Of a stretch of 64,000 nucleotides of DNA, positions 1 through 9,668 are shown one piece after another. Position numbers and translations under genes: made by a program. Below the pieces are notes generated by a model. That model had not been told where the DNA came from. It saw only the letters and a program-made list of their open reading frames with translations, and made no database searches. Positions within the stretch are counted from its first letter, which is position 1. Every line of letters begins with the position of its first letter. Origin of the DNA: Cristatella mucedo (lineage: Eukaryota > Bryozoa > Phylactolaemata > Cristatellidae); the NCBI GenBank assembly GCA_009760855.2, contig WPIO01000059.1:2232001-2296000 (forward strand). The letters are read 5' to 3'.

Positions 1-545
1 GCGCCGGTAGCCGCGGCTTAGCGGCTTAGCGGCGGCGCGCGACGTGCTAATCGCACACGAGCGAGGAATTGCGGACGACGACGACGACGGAGGCCACCGC
101 TCCGACGGCCGGCCAATCTTGGCGCATTCCTCTCCTTGGGGAAAAGGAGAATTGATTGAGAAATGCTAATTGTGCTCTCCTCGCTAAAGCTTCGCAAATT
201 AGAGTTCGCGGCCGCGCGGGCGAGCTGTCTGACGCTCGGCTATGCTGCGGACGCGTCGCGCAGCCGAGGATTCGCATACGAGTGGAGGCAACTCAGATGC
301 TCGCCGCACGCTCGACGCCGCCCGCCGCCCCGCTCTCTCCAGCGGCGCAGGCGGACGGTCGCGGACGCCGCGCTCGGCTAGCATCAGACGCCGGCTTCCG
401 GCGGCGCGCCGCCGCCAGCCGTTTCCTGATGGCGGAGGCGCCACTATCGCAGGATGTCACGCGCGAAAACGTCGGATGCGCACTCGCGCGACCTTCCGGT
501 GGCAACGAGCCGCCAGGTGTCGCGCCGTCGGGCGGCGAGTCGGCG

Positions 546-1952
546 ATGGTGGCGGCGACGGCGGCGGCGGCCGAAAGCGCTCGACCTAACATCGGCGGCC
601 TAGCGGCGCCAGGCGGCGACCCGCCAGGCGGCGGCGGCGGCCGCCGGGTGGCGTTCAGCGTGAGCGGCTATCGTTTCGAGACGCAGCTCGGCACGCTGCG
701 TCGCTTCCCCGGCACGCTGCTCGGCGACCCGGCGAAGCGGCGCCTCTTCTGGGACGCCGAGCGGCGGCTCTATCGGCTCGACGGCCGGCACGCGGGCGCG
801 TTCCAGTGCGTGCTGCACTACTACCAGAGCGGCGGGCGCCGGCTCTACAGGGACGACGCCGTGCCCGAGGACGTCTTCGTTGAAGAGCTGCGCTTCTACG
901 ACCTCGGCGCCGCCGCGATGCGCGCCTTCGAGCGCCGCGCGGGCTTCCTACCCCGAGAGCCGACGCCGCCGCAGCAGCCGACGCAGCCGCTCGGTCGCCT
1001 GAGGCAGGCCGTCGAGGCGCGCTCGTCGTACGCGGCGGCGGCGGTAAGCGCGTACGCGCGCGTCTCCGCGCTGCTGACGATCGTGTCCACTGCAGCGCTC
1101 TGTGCCGAGAGCATGCCGCAGTTCCGCGAGACGGCGTGCGAAATGCGTCGTCAGCCGTCCGCCGCGCCGCCGCCGCTCGACGGGAACGCGACGAGCGAGC
1201 CGCTGGCCGCGGCGGTGGCGGTGTTCGAGCTGGCGCACAGCTACGACGGCCCGTTTTTCGTTATCGAGAGCTGCAGCGCGGCGTGGTTCGCCGTCGAGAC
1301 GGCGCTTCGCTTCTTGACCGCTCGCCGCCGCCGCCGCCGCCGCCGCCGCGACTGGCGAGGCTACGCGCTCAGCGTCCAGTTCGCCTTCGATCTGTGCGCC
1401 TTTGGGCCCTTCTGCGTCTCGCTGGCGCTGCTCGCAGCAGACGACAGCTGCATCTACTCCGCCGCCGGCGGCGGCGGAGTCGTCGTCGCACTGCGGCGCG
1501 CGCTGCGCGTCGTCAGCGCTGCGCGCCTGCTCAGGCTGACCAGGCGCTGGGCGGGCGCGCGCCTGCTCGGCCGCTACCTGGCGCGCAGCGCCAACGAGTG
1601 CGCGCTCTTCGTCGCGTGGTCGCTCGTCGCCATCGCCACCTGCTCGGCGGCCGTCTACTATGCCGACGAGTACGACAGCGCCGGTCGCAGCGTGCGCAGC
1701 ATGCCGGAAGCGTTCTGGTACGCGCTTGTCACGTTCTGGACGATCGGCTACGGCGACGTGGTGCCGTCGGGGCCCGCCGGCAAGGCGGTGGGCGCCGCAT
1801 GCGCGCTTGCTGGCGTCGTGTCCATCGCTCTCCTAGTGCCCGTCGTTGTCGCCAACTTCGCGCCGTTTTACAAGCGCGAGATGGCCCGGCGAGCGTATCC
1901 GTCTGACGACGGCGGCGGCGGTCACTCCGGCCTCTCGCAGCTGACGCGCTGA
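546..1952 (+). CDS. Shaker (Kv1)-like voltage-gated potassium channel subunit, single exon
   Basis: The frame encodes a six-transmembrane voltage-gated K+ channel subunit that should tetramerise in the plasma membrane. With the start at 546 it is 468 aa. In order: a T1/BTB tetramerisation domain (about residues 34-134, with YYQSGG and the FxEELRFYDLG block), S1 (about 173-190), S2 (about 236-258, both acidic residues kept), an (Arg)n run, S3 with its Asp (about 273-295), S4 (LRRALRVVSAARLLRLTRR), pore helix and filter TIGYGD (codons 1740-1757), and S6. The frame is open from a TTG at 156; in-frame ATGs are at 297, 429 and 546. I chose 546 because it has G at -3 and +4 and puts T1 where Kv1 proteins have it. 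Oddities: the third S4 arginine is Ser (1515-1517), the residue before the filter Thr is Trp (1737-1739), and the first Pro of the S6 PVP bend is Leu (1833-1835). The family call is secure; the start is not. Confidence 0.9.
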   Translation: MVAATAAAAESARPNIGGLAAPGGDPPGGGGGRRVAFSVSGYRFETQLGTLRRFPGTLLGDPAKRRLFWDAERRLYRLDGRHAGAFQCVLHYYQSGGRRLYRDDAVPEDVFVEELRFYDLGAAAMRAFERRAGFLPREPTPPQQPTQPLGRLRQAVEARSSYAAAAVSAYARVSALLTIVSTAALCAESMPQFRETACEMRRQPSAAPPPLDGNATSEPLAAAVAVFELAHSYDGPFFVIESCSAAWFAVETALRFLTARRRRRRRRRDWRGYALSVQFAFDLCAFGPFCVSLALLAADDSCIYSAAGGGGVVVALRRALRVVSAARLLRLTRRWAGARLLGRYLARSANECALFVAWSLVAIATCSAAVYYADEYDSAGRSVRSMPEAFWYALVTFWTIGYGDVVPSGPAGKAVGAACALAGVVSIALLVPVVVANFAPFYKREMARRAYPSDDGGGGHSGLSQLTR

Positions 1953-2739
1953 CTGCCGCGCGCTCAGAGCTACGAAGGAGGACAAAGTAGGAGGCCACGG
2001 CAGCGGTCTTCGCCTCCTCCTTAGTCGCCGCCGCCCTCTCCTCGCCGCCGCCCGATGCGGCACTGTCGCCTGCCGCCCAGAGAACGCTCACAGCCAGCCG
2101 CCAGCCGCAGCGCGTCGCGCATCGAGTGAACGAGAAACACGCCGGAAACGAGCTGCGAGTGATCGAGGCAACCGGAGAATAAAAGTCGTTTTATTGACGC
2201 TCGAGCGAAACAGTCTCGGCAGCGGCGACAGAAATACGAACTGGCAGAAGCATGAATGAGAAGAGTACGCCGAGCGCCGCCCGGCGGCGGCCGGCGAGAG
2301 CAGCGTCGGACTGCGGAGCCGGCGGGAACATCGATCGAGAAAATAACTGGTTTGACACAAATTCAAGGGCTGTCAAGGTCAAGCCCAAAGGTCGAGCGCC
2401 ACCGCCGCGAGTGAGCAAACGAACGAGCCATTGCAGCCGCAGGAGGAAGCGGTGGCGGCGGCCATGGCGGTGAGAGCGAGGACTAGGGACGGCTGCTCGA
2501 TCGGGTCGGAACCCGTCGGAAATCGGTCGTGCGAGTCGGAAATCGGTCGCACGTGTCTGACATCGATCCTACAGCGGCGGCGCGCGTGGCCGGAGTAGCG
2601 AGGGGCCGGCGGCCGGGCGGGCTCGCTACTCCGGCGTCTTGCTTACGCCAAGGGTTCGCACGAAGCCTATGCCGTACCTGGAATCTAGAACGTAAAAAGA
2701 GTCGGGATTGGACAAGCGCACTTATGATAACAATAGTAA
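1953..2739. other. 3' UTR and GC-rich intergenic DNA
   Basis: Apart from the poly(A) signal I see no gene, RNA or recognised repeat. Short ORFs here (2088-2473, 2529-2768) have GC-rich low-complexity composition and no recognisable domain. Confidence 0.4.
2178..2183 (+). promoter_or_regulatory. Polyadenylation signal AATAAA of the K+ channel gene
   Basis: A canonical AATAAA lies 226 nt past the channel stop codon, on the same strand, followed by a T-rich stretch. It is the first such hexamer downstream and gives a plausible 3' UTR. Confidence 0.5.
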
Positions 2740-2820
2740 TAGCTGATTTAACAGCCTCTCTTGTATAGTGACAGAAGAGCCTTTACGGCTATCACCACCG
2801 CTTGCGGTGGCTTTAAAAGG
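2740..2820 (-). repeat. SINE1 fragment (3' half)
   Basis: The plus strand reads AGCTGATTTAACAGCCTC, then the GACAGAAGAGCC block and the CACCACCGCTTGC block, which is the reverse complement of the SINE1 3' half. The tRNA-like head is missing. Confidence 0.75.
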
Positions 2821-2942
2821 AACACCCGCCGCAAAATTAGCTTAGGGGTTAGACCTTGACCTTGCCAAAATCTGTCAGTCACATGAAGGCTGAGCGGGCG
2901 GTCGCACAAGTTAAAACCGATCGAAGAAAGCCAGAGAGGCTG

Positions 2943-3025
2943 GGCCTATAATTAAACTATTCATTAAGCTATTAAAGCCTAAAATTAAACTATTCATCAA
3001 GCTATTAAAGCCTAAAATTAAACCT
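2943..3025. repeat. Tandem duplication, about 37-bp unit, 2+ copies
   Basis: The block ATTAAACTATTCAT(T/C)AAGC followed by TATTAAAGCCTAAA repeats twice and begins a third time. Confidence 0.7.
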
Positions 3026-3696
3026 TTTCCTTAGCTCGCCGCGCTGCAAGAAGTAATCTGATCAGATTTTTTCATTTCTTTTGCTGACGACAAAATACGA
3101 CTTTATGAGATGCTGACACGTGAAAACAGCAAGCCGCCAGGTTAGCACAGTTTCTAGCGATGATTAGTGAGTGGTTCCTGAGTAATAACTATGTGTAGCC
3201 GGACTTTTCCTAATATAAGATTTTGCTTAGCTCTTATAAAAGGTTGCCTGAAGTAATGACTTGTTAATTAACTGCAATAGTTATAAATCAACTGTACAGC
3301 ACCCTGTGATAATCAAGAACGCAAAGCTCACAAGAACAAAGTAAAGGCAAGTTCACCTGGGGGAGGGAGAGACCTCCGAGGCTCTCACCTGGGGGGGAGA
3401 GAGGGACCGCAGAGATGCTGAGCCTGAAGCGGGTCCAGTTTTACTTCTTTAGTTTAGGTTCTCCTTCTACTGTCACTGTCAGATGTAACCTTCCTGTGCT
3501 GCATAATCTAGAGCTAGCTGTACGCGAAGGACACGAGACTTATTATTATTAATCAAGTACGAACGTTCCTGATCTTTTGCTCTGCTACCGTCACTCTACC
3601 GGCGTGCATTGCTACGATTTGTGTGAGGGCACGCTTCGAGGCAGCAGAGTACCTCCAGTCACGCGTCTGTCACGGACTAAGAGAAGCCGTCGATTT
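3026..3696. other. Intergenic DNA with a short G-rich direct repeat
   Basis: No gene recognised. Around 3346-3412 a CACCTGGGGG(G)AG motif with its GAGAG tail occurs twice. The rest has no visible structure. Confidence 0.4.
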
Positions 3697-3832
3697 TTTC
3701 CAACGGTTAAGGTGCTGCTCGCGTCGACCAAGGTCAAGGTGACTGTATTCGATGGCCGAGGTCACGGGCTTGAGCCACATGGCATATGTAAAGCGCCTGA
3801 ATAGAGATTAAGTTCGCTTAGGGTGTTATGCC
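3697..3832 (+). repeat. SINE2 copy, diverged
   Basis: A tRNA-like head (GGTTAAGGTGCT, then GGGCTTGAGCC near the B-box position) is followed by GCATATGTAAAGCGCCTGAA and TAGAGATTAAGTTC, the SINE2 body and tail. Confidence 0.7.
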
Positions 3833-3867
3833 AAACGTTGCCACTTTTCTCTGCTCTAACTGTCTGT

Positions 3868-4012
3868 AATAAAATATAATTCATTTGTATAGCCCCCTAA
3901 GAGAACCTAATCTCTACTCAGGCGCTTCAAACACGCCTCGGGACTGGAGCTTACGACCTCAGCCAGACCTAGGTCGGGGCGAGCACCTTAACCACTGGGC
4001 CAAACCAGCGCG
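3868..4012 (-). repeat. SINE2 copy
   Basis: Reverse-complement copy: ATAATTCATTTGTATAGC tail, AGAGAACCTAATCTC hairpin segment, GGAGCTTACGACCTC at the B-box position and ACCACTGGGCCAAACCAG at the A-box end. It lies tail to tail with the copy at 3697-3832. Confidence 0.85.
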
Positions 4013-4223
4013 GGCATCGATCATAATTAGCGAAATAATTGCAAGGTACATGAATTAAATTGTACTCATGCTCAGCAGCCCGCCCCTTTTACATTTCCTG
4101 TACGTCTGCGCCAGGAATTAAACACTGAGATGACAATCGTGCAGGTAATGCAGCCACAGCACCGAGTTCCCGACAGTCACACACGCACGCACGCACGCGC
4201 GCGAGGAGCGCGGGCACAGCAGA

Positions 4224-4373
4224 CCCCTAACCACGTGATTCATGTCGTCTATCAAACATAACACCGCGAATTATTCGATCGCGTTTCCTTTGCATCGAAT
4301 GTAAAGCGCCTAGAAAGAGATTGAGTTCTCTGGGGGCGCTTTATCAAGTGTATTATTATTATCATTATTCTTA
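4224..4373 (+). repeat. L2-like LINE 3' end
   Basis: The extreme LINE 3' end: CCCCTAACCACGTGATTCAT, then GTAAAGCGCCTAGAAAGAG, TTGAGTTCTCTGGGGGCGCT and a terminal ATT microsatellite. It lacks coding sequence. Confidence 0.85.
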
Positions 4374-4638
4374 TTTCAAGCTGCATATTCTAAAGCTCTC
4401 AAAAGTTCATAGCGGACATTCGGAGAGACTATCGCGTTAATGCGAGTACCGGGAGTGGTGGAGTTATGCAAGCGCGTTGTCGGTAGAATTATGGAGTCAG
4501 TACAGGGTCACGTAGTTACGGTCGGCCATTGAATCGAGGAGTTCGCTCTGTCAACTTCATTCTAATTTAGACTGATATCGTACTAAAGAATGAAGAATAG
4601 TAATGAGCGAAAATATGTCTAGCTGCCCTAACTGCTTT

Positions 4639-4671
4639 GCACCCCGGCGCAGAGCGGCTGCGCCGGGGTGC
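4639..4671. repeat. Perfect 13-bp inverted repeat, 7-nt loop
   Basis: GCACCCCGGCGCA (4639-4651) and TGCGCCGGGGTGC (4659-4671) pair perfectly around GAGCGGC. No gene context is visible. Confidence 0.8.
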
Positions 4672-5370
4672 CGCAACCCATCCGTGCTTCGAGCGTCACG
4701 TGGAATGTCACGCGACAGGAGGCAAAGAATGCGAGGCCTGAAAGTATCTCCAGCGGAAAGGAGTGCTCGCTGCTAGCGGCTTTAGATCTCTTACTCGACG
4801 ACGACTAGACGCCGAGCGAACGCAGCAGACAGCTCTCGCCAGCGGCGAGCAAGCTCGTGATAGTTCAAAGGTCGCGAGAGCGAGCGTAGTGCGACGTCGG
4901 GTCAAGCTAGAGGCCGAGTCATTCATTGGCTAGCGGCGGGGGAGGAGGGTAGGCCAGCTGGGTTACTGCGGGATAGGTCAGCTCGTTGGATTGGAGTCTG
5001 CCATTTGGAATTCGTGCACCGGTTGCGTAAAAAAGGCAGATTGAGCAGGGTGCGTTCAAGCAGGACAGAATGCTGGCCCAACGTCAGGCGGCGACGCGAC
5101 GCGCGAAAGCGCGGGCTAGTTTCGGTGAGCGACTAGTCGGAAGCATGCGTCAGATGTACGCGTACGCGCCTGCGTACGCGCCTGCGCACTGTGGAGGAGC
5201 GACGACCGAGTGCGCGCGCGCGCGCGCGCGAAGCGGCGGTGGGCGTGGTGCGAACGCTGGCTGACGCTGCGGTAGGCAAGAGAGCGTGACCGCCGCGGTA
5301 GGTGATAGCAGTGCGGCAGTGCCCACCCAAGTGCCCGGTGATCGGCGGCGGCTGCGGCGGAGGCGGCGGC
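4672..5370. other. GC-rich unique DNA without a recognised gene
   Basis: The stretch has high CpG density, a short duplication of the GTACGCGCCTGC type near 5160-5187 and a (GC)n run at about 5213-5230. ORFs on both strands overlap in all frames, as expected of GC-rich DNA; none carries a domain I recognise. Confidence 0.4.
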
Positions 5371-5371
5371 G

Positions 5372-5480
5372 GCGGCGGTCAGACAGACAGACACAGGCGG
5401 TCAGACAGACAGACACAGGCGGTCAGACAGACAGACACAGGCGGTCAGACAGACAGACACAGACTTGTCAGACAGACAGA
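5372..5480. repeat. 22-bp minisatellite, about 4 copies
   Basis: The unit GGTCAGACAGACAGACACAG plus GC is repeated head to tail; the last copy degenerates. It precedes the larger GA/GACA tract at 5676. Confidence 0.9.
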
Positions 5481-5674
5481 CGCTGCTCTTTTCCTCACCT
5501 TCTCCTCCCAATCGCGACCCTTTATGATGGCGACTTAAAAAAGGCAGATTCAACGGCCGCTTGTAAAAGCTCACAGTAGCGGCGGCAGCGGAAGCGGAAG
5601 CAGCAGCAGCAGCTCTGTCTCGGCCTTGCATCGCGTTCAGTCGCGGTAGCGAGAAGGACGGGAGGACGGCTCCT

Positions 5675-5989
<315 letters not shown>

Positions 5990-6262
5990 CTTTCTTACGC
6001 AACGACATCTACTCTCCAACGGCCGACTATGGCACATCTTTTTCAGCGGTCCTGAACTGCTACTTCTATGCTACTCACTACCTCAACTGCTCTCCTGACT
6101 CTGCTATGCTTCCCACTTTCTCTTTGTTGCGTGAGACGAAGTCTGTTGGCTACCGAATGCGTACCGAAAGCCGCTTAGGCTGTGAGTGCGCTATACAAAA
6201 CTCTCCTGCGTAACACCCACATGGTCTTTCTGACTTTGTGGAGTTACAGACGGAGATACATT
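5990..6262 (+). repeat. LINE-B 3' end
   Basis: It starts within the C-terminal coding part of a non-LTR retrotransposon and runs through CCGAAAGCCGCTTAGGCTGT and GTGGAGTTACAGACGGAGAT to an ATTAC-type tail. It is almost identical to the copy at 50935-51237. Confidence 0.8.
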
Positions 6263-6317
6263 ACATTACAGAGAGACAGAGAAGAGAGAGAGAGAGACAG
6301 ACAGACAGAGATAGAGA

Positions 6318-6355
<38 letters not shown>

Positions 6356-6422
6356 TAGACAGAGAGACAGAGAGAGACATAGAGAGAGATAGAGAGAGAC
6401 AGATAGAGAGGGACAGAGAGCG
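6263..6422. repeat. (GA)n / GACA microsatellite
   Basis: Interrupted GA and GACA/GATA units directly continue the LINE-B tail. Confidence 0.95.
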
Positions 6423-6445
6423 GCCGGGCGGGGCGCGGAGCAGCG

Positions 6446-8155
6446 CTAAAGTAACGTGACCAGCTCACGCTTATCCGCCAACCGTTGCGCCTCAAATCTA
6501 CGTAACTGCCTCCTAGTGCGAACTTTAATGTCAACGGCTTCTCGCTGCCCGTCGTACTCTTTCAGCGTCGCATAAATCGAAGGCGTGTCCGCAGACAGTT
6601 GCTCGGCGACCAAGCGGGCGCCTAGCAACTGTCCTCGAGCTGCTTCTATTTGAGAGCCAGCCGCATCTCTCAAAGGTTCTCGGATTTTCTCGAGAATTTT
6701 CTCGAAGCGTCGCTCGAAGCTTAGAGAAACTCAAGTCGGGCTCTTATAATTATAATCATAATAATGTAATGTATCTCCGTCGTCTGTAACTCCACAAAGC
6801 CATAAAGACTATGTGGGTGTTACGCCGGAAAGTTTTGTATAGCGCACTCACAGCCTAAGTGGCTTTCGGTACGCATTCGGTAGCCAACAGACTTCATCTC
6901 ACGCAAGAAAGAGAAAGTGGAAATCAGAGCACAGTCGTGAGAGCAGTTGAGGTAGTGAGTAGAGTTGAGGTAGTGAGTAGAATTATAGCCGATACGCCAG
7001 TGCTAGCCGACTATTTCTTATTACAGCAGCGCTTCGTGGTAAACAAGTCGATGCGGCGGATTGCTCTGGATTGAAGACTGAATAAATAGATAGATTCAAG
7101 ATTCCCGAAGAATCAAAGGAATTTCTAGCATTCACTGGAGCTTCTTCTCATGGTGCTGATGGAACTTGAACTGCGGAAGCTATAAAATGGTAGTAGCGCC
7201 GCGGGTCAGAGAGGGCTGCTCTCCTGCCACGTGGAGGAGCCAGTTTTGGTCACATTAATAATAGTAATAATAATATTAGTAATTGTATCAGTAGAGTTTT
7301 GTAGCGCTCTCAGAGAACTGAATCTCTTTCTAGGCACTTTACAGACAGCATTAAGAAGGCGTGACCAAATGATTAGCAGTAAATCCGCACGACTGAATGA
7401 CGGCAGCGAATGCGTCAAAGTTTCAGCCGCGTTATCGCATCGGATTCGCTCCTTTAACACGCCGTCGCTCGCAATTGACTCTCGTCTATTCTCTCTGACG
7501 TCAGAGAGATGGCGCTTCCATGCGCTCGCTCTGCGGGCGTGGCATCGTCGCGGTCACGTGGTCCCGGACGAACTCTCTCAACCGCTCCTGAGCTACCCAG
7601 CCTTCAACGACTGGCTGATGGGTTAAATGGCACTTTCCTTTGGAGGCGAGGCTGCAGCGAGGGTGGCGAGCTCCGAAGCAATGGCCGCCCGCAGCGCCTG
7701 CGGCAGCTTTACACGGACGGACGGACGGACGGGCGGCGCCGTGCGCGGCGTACGATGGCGGCCTTCGGGCAACGCGCGCGCCCCCAACGGAGGCCTGCAA
7801 GCGAGCAGCAGGCAGCCATTGCTGCCCAACAAGGGGCAGCCATGGCTGCGCCCCCCCCCCGGCGCGCGCGCGCTCGCGTGGACGCCGCGCGCTCGCTGGG
7901 CGGGTGGCGGTCGCGCTCAGCGGTCGCGGCGGCCGCTGACCGGGTCGAGATCGACTGGAGTGGTCGACCTTGACTTACACGGCGTCGGCCTGGGTTTCTC
8001 GAACTGCCAGTAGGGAAAGCCCTCGCGAGCCCTCTCGTTGTAGCTTGTGCGCAGCGACGCCTTGGCCGACGACTTGGGCCGCCCGGCGTGGTACGAGCCC
8101 GGAGCGTGACCGGGAAACTGCTGTCGCACGTGACTCTCGAAGTCCACGCCCGCAG
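6446..8155 (-). CDS. Unrecognised gene, two 3' exons (8155-7979 and 6729-6446)
   Basis: Two minus-strand segments read as ordinary protein and join in phase. Exon 8155-7979 starts after a CAG acceptor, encodes a stretch with YNERAREGFPYWQFEKP, and ends in phase 1 at a GTAAGT donor. Exon 6729-6446 starts after GAG, supplies the two missing bases, and encodes a charged, helical, coiled-coil-like end (FERRFEKILEKIREPLRDAA, later RRQLRRFEAQRLADK) to a TAG at 6448-6446. GC-ending codons dominate, as in other genes here. The intron holds LINE-B and L2 fragments. No 5' exon was found; the frame stays open upstream to 8354, so exon 1 may start there. I recognise no family; the composition would suit a cytoskeletal or ciliary protein, but that is a guess. 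The pairing of the two exons is an inference from phase and strand. Confidence 0.45.
6759..6985 (-). repeat. LINE-B 3' end (intronic)
   Basis: Reverse-complement copy: ATAATGTAATGTATCTCCGT, CTGTAACTCCACAAAGCC, GCCTAAGTGGCTTTCGGTAC. It becomes diverged after about 6925. Confidence 0.75.
7251..7390 (-). repeat. L2-like LINE 3' end (intronic)
   Basis: AAT-type microsatellite, GCGCTCTCAGAGAACTGAAT and TCTCTTTCTAGGCACTTTAC: the reverse complement of the L2-like tail. Confidence 0.75.
7491..7508. promoter_or_regulatory. 18-bp perfect palindrome containing a full CRE (TGACGTCA)
   Basis: CTCTCTGACGTCAGAGAG is fully self-complementary and centred on the cAMP-response-element octamer. CpG-rich DNA begins just downstream. 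Confidence 0.45.
7510..7970. other. CpG-rich island
   Basis: The block is GC-rich with a short (ACGG)n run near 7722-7737, a C10 tract near 7851 and a (GC)n stretch near 7861. All six frames are open, so ORF length means little. It may include promoter DNA; no coding sequence is assigned. Confidence 0.4.
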
Positions 8156-8743
8156 CTGCAACGACGCGACGAGTGCGGACGAAAGTGGCCGCGCATTCTC
8201 GGTGCGCGCCGCTTCCGTTGCTGCTGCTAAGCGGCTGCTGAGCGTGCCGCGGCAGAGTTCGCGCCCCGCACAAGCGTGCAGCTGCTGCTGTGCAGTGCAT
8301 GCGCAGCACGATTTCTAGCCGGAGGTAGTCACGTGTAAAATATGGCGAGCTCAATAAAAGTGAGTCTCACTCAGCGATATCAGATATGATGTGCGACACC
8401 GATCTGTTGCCTAGTCGCCCATTTTAGAGTCGCTTTCATTCATCGGCGGGGCGAGCTACTGGGCGGTACGGCAGCTGGTTAAAAAAAAAGCTCGCTGCCG
8501 CACGGCCTGCGGGCCAGCGCTTGCCGCGTGTGTTTGCCCGAGGCGTGCCGCTACCGCGGTTCGCTTGCATTCGTAGACATTCGCAGCGTTCAGTTAGACG
8601 ACTGATTTTGGTCTTCTCAGACAGAGGCAGAGCGAGAATGTTTCATCTACTGGGCAAATGTTTCCGCAAAATATTCATGTAGGCTGGGCTAAACCCGCAA
8701 TTAATAAAAAAAAAATTTTTTTTAGTGTAAAATCGTATTGCTT
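8156..8743. other. Intergenic DNA or intron 5' of the 7979-8155 exon
   Basis: The minus frame of the downstream exon stays open to 8354 and may be coding. From about 8355 to 8743 I see no gene, only poly(A)/poly(T) runs near 8700. Confidence 0.3.
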
Positions 8744-8926
8744 ATAAATAAATAAACCCTAGCTGATTAAACAGCCTCCTTTTGTATAGCGACAGAAGAG
8801 CCTTTACGGCCATCACCACCGCTTGTAGTGGCGATAAAGAATCGCCCACCGCAGGAATCGAACCCACGACCTCGGGGCCCAGGTCGTGAAAGCAACCGCC
8901 TTACCTAGTGTGCCACCACGGCTCAC
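8744..8926 (-). repeat. SINE1, near full length
   Basis: AAATAAATAAACC tail, AGCTGATTAAACAGCCTC, GGAATCGAACCCACGACCTC (B-box complement) and the TTACCTAGTGTGCCACCACG head are all present. Confidence 0.9.
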
Positions 8927-8939
8927 CGCTTATTCGACA

Positions 8940-9133
8940 CGTTCTCGGTGGTTGCTTGTCGAGTGGAATGCCGCGACGCTTTAATACAGTTCTTCATGTT
9001 GCGGCGACCACCAGCCATACAATTATTGTGTGCGAAATGTGGAAATGCATGTTTTCCGACGGTCTTAAATGACCCCTGTGAAAGGATCGTTCGACGCCCC
9101 AAAGGGGTCGCGACCCCCAGGTTGAGAACCGCT
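8940..9133. mobile_element. SPIN-like hAT miniature element, left end degraded
   Basis: The right terminus reads CCCCCAGGTTGAGAACCGCTG, preceded by GCCCCAAAGGGGTCGCGACC. The interior has ATTGTGTGCGAAATGTGGAA and CTTTAATACAGTTCTTCATG. This matches my memory of the SPIN (SPace INvaders) consensus, a hAT family. The left CAGCGG terminus is not recognisable. No transposase is encoded. Confidence 0.75.
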
Positions 9134-9548
9134 GAATTAATTACATAATTTCGTCGCTGTCGAAGGCCGTTGGGCTTGGAAAAATGGGTAGGTCCAAGTC
9201 GCTGTGTCCCGCTGTAGGGACGAATGCCCCCTCCGCCTCCTTCTGGCTCCGCCACCACTCTCAGACATACCTATTCTATTTACTCTTCGAGTGCACGCGG
9301 GAGTGAGTTAAACTCGAGCGGCGCCGGCGGCGCTCACTGGCGCAAACAGGCGAGCGTGGCTTACCGCGCACTCCGGCGTCGGCGAGAGCCTACAACGTGC
9401 AGGAGTGTTGACGGAGCACTCTGGGCGCGCGCACGGGCGCCGCGAGCGGCGCTAAAGAAGCGGCCGCTGCAGCGAGATGGCCGCGCCGCCGCCGTCACCG
9501 CCGGCGACCAATCGCCGCGCTGTCACGTTTCGCGCGGTAATTCGCACC
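9134..9548. other. GC-rich unique DNA
   Basis: No recognised gene. Overlapping ORFs are Arg/Ala/Pro-rich in all frames, which looks compositional. Confidence 0.35.
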
Positions 9549-9668
9549 ATTCATTTGCATGGCGCCCCTAAGAGAACTGAATCTCCATTCGGGCACTTCG
9601 TGTACGCCGCGAGGCTCGAGCCCACGACCTCGGCCAACAAATGCATTCACCTTGACCTCGATCGGGGC
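9549..9668 (-). repeat. SINE2 copy
   Basis: TTCATTTGCATGGCGCCCCT, AGAGAACTGAATCTCCATTC and GGCTCGAGCCCACGACCTC mark a reverse-complement SINE2; the A-box end is degraded. Confidence 0.75.

Noticed and set aside
156-545. N-terminal extension of the K+ channel frame
   Set aside because: The frame starts at a TTG and the stretch is low-complexity. ATGs at 297 and 429 remain possible, but 546 has the best context and fits the family.
4639-4671. Bacterial-type terminator hairpin
   Set aside because: The hairpin is perfect but lacks a T-run and the setting is eukaryotic; recorded only as an inverted repeat.
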